DNA of 14,234 nucleotides, from NCBI RefSeq assembly GCF_902381825.1, contig NZ_LR698973.1:2094955-2109188 (forward strand), in the 5' to 3' direction. A program made the position numbers and the translations under genes. The notes below the pieces were generated by a model. It had not been told where the DNA came from and did not search any database. It was given only the letters and a program-made list of their open reading frames with translations. This document shows, one piece after another, positions 13,674 to 14,234 of the stretch. Origin of the DNA: Pseudocoprococcus catus (GTDB lineage Bacteria > Bacillota > Clostridia > Lachnospirales > Lachnospiraceae). Every line of letters begins with the position of its first letter. The first letter of the stretch is position 1.

Positions 13674-14234
13674 TTATGCTATGTGTTGTTTTACGAAATA
13701 TCCACCTGAAAAATGATGGATCTTAAGCTTTTTCACGCTGACCGATCTTCTTGATGGAAGAAGAATGGCTCTCGTGCCATTACAATGGCATCCGGACGTT
13801 TTATATTTCTTCTCATCACAGACCACAATGTCATGCGGCTGGATCGGATAACGCTGCTTTCTTATCGTCCGCTTGCCGGCAGATACTTTTTTGCTGCGGT
13901 ACCGGTGCAGGTTTTCGGAATCTTTCTTGTGGTTCCGGCTGATCCGGCCATTGAACAGCTCTTTGCCGGTCTTCTTTTTGCCATCCCGGCTGTCTATGTA
14001 CTTTGCATCGTAGAACTTCTCAAGGCACCGGTTATTGCGGCGTTTCTTTTGTTTATAGACTGGTGTTGCTCTGTGCCGTGGCTGAAAACGGCCCATAACA
14101 TAAGCATCGTTGACATGCGATTTTTCTATCGCTAACTGCCTCCGGCGTTCTTTTGTACCGGCACCATAAGTAATATGGATCTCTTTATCCGGAAACAACG
14201 CTTTCACCTCATGGTACAGTTTCCACCGCACGGC
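13674..14234 (-). CDS. iscB: C-terminal part of an IscB-type RNA-guided HNH/RuvC nuclease (partial)
   Basis: Partial: the 5' end lies beyond the right edge, and the frame is still open at 14234. What is seen is the end of the RuvC domain and the C-terminal domain. AVRWKLYHEVKAL and YGAGTKERRRQLAIEKSH lead to KSHVNDAYVMG, the RuvC-III block with His and Asp (H39 and D42 counted from the GTG at 14231). KQKKRRNNRCLEKF, then HDIVVCDEKKYKTSGCHCNG, VSVKKLKIHHFSGGYF and a normal stop fit the IscB C-terminal region. IscB proteins, ancestors of Cas9, cut DNA guided by an omegaRNA encoded just upstream and are usually carried by IS200/IS605-type elements. Bridge helix, HNH, RuvC-I/II and omegaRNA cannot be judged here. 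IsrB or another relative cannot be excluded. Confidence 0.85.
   Translation of the reverse strand, partial: AVRWKLYHEVKALFPDKEIHITYGAGTKERRRQLAIEKSHVNDAYVMGRFQPRHRATPVYKQKKRRNNRCLEKFYDAKYIDSRDGKKKTGKELFNGRISRNHKKDSENLHRYRSKKVSAGKRTIRKQRYPIQPHDIVVCDEKKYKTSGCHCNGTRAILLPSRRSVSVKKLKIHHFSGGYFVKQHIA

Noticed and set aside
13785..14135. Plus-strand frame of 116 codons with hydrophobic stretches resembling a membrane protein
   Set aside because: It lies opposite the iscB C-terminal region, which has clear family motifs. The hydrophobicity is what an antisense frame of basic, polar codons tends to give.

Overview
The window looks like the chromosome of a low-to-mid GC Bacillota (Firmicutes) bacterium. 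The support is strong AGGAGG-type ribosome binding sites, sigma-A-like promoters, short intergenic terminators, a cysS-mrnC-rlmB cluster and an MEP-pathway ispF. A gut Erysipelotrichia-like host fits the gene set, but that is inference and no species can be named. Every gene I accept is on the minus strand, so transcription runs from high to low coordinates.

Core region (about 1-11900), read right to left. cbiK (cobaltochelatase) has no cobalamin neighbours. yqeY follows with its own promoter and terminator. Next comes a tight group of ispF, a DUF2156/MprF-C-terminal-like protein and an Eis-like GNAT acetyltransferase. A clear promoter then starts the RNA-handling operon cysS, mrnC, a possible 22-residue small ORF and rlmB, which ends in a dyad. 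tRNA-Thr(GGT) has its own promoter and a strong terminator. A LysR-type regulator precedes a metY-like O-acetylhomoserine sulfhydrylase. Between them lie a terminator that doubles as a LysR-type dyad, a weak promoter at the canonical distance from the dyad, and a short upstream ORF. Last is glnS, with a leader hairpin and a terminator at the window edge.

Accessory region (about 11901-14234). A 3' tRNA fragment at 11901-11925 marks the probable attachment site of an integrated element. It is followed by direct repeats, a tyrosine recombinase, an excisionase-like HTH protein and the C-terminal part of an IscB-type RNA-guided nuclease that runs off the right edge. int and xis look AT-rich. The iscB segment and the GC-rich three-way-junction fold just downstream of it look different, which suggests that iscB arrived separately, probably on an IS200/IS605-type element.

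The most notable items are the iscB end with its downstream fold, the tRNA-targeted element with a long inverted repeat over the int promoter, the CxxCxxC tail on IspF, and two short ORF candidates in housekeeping operons.
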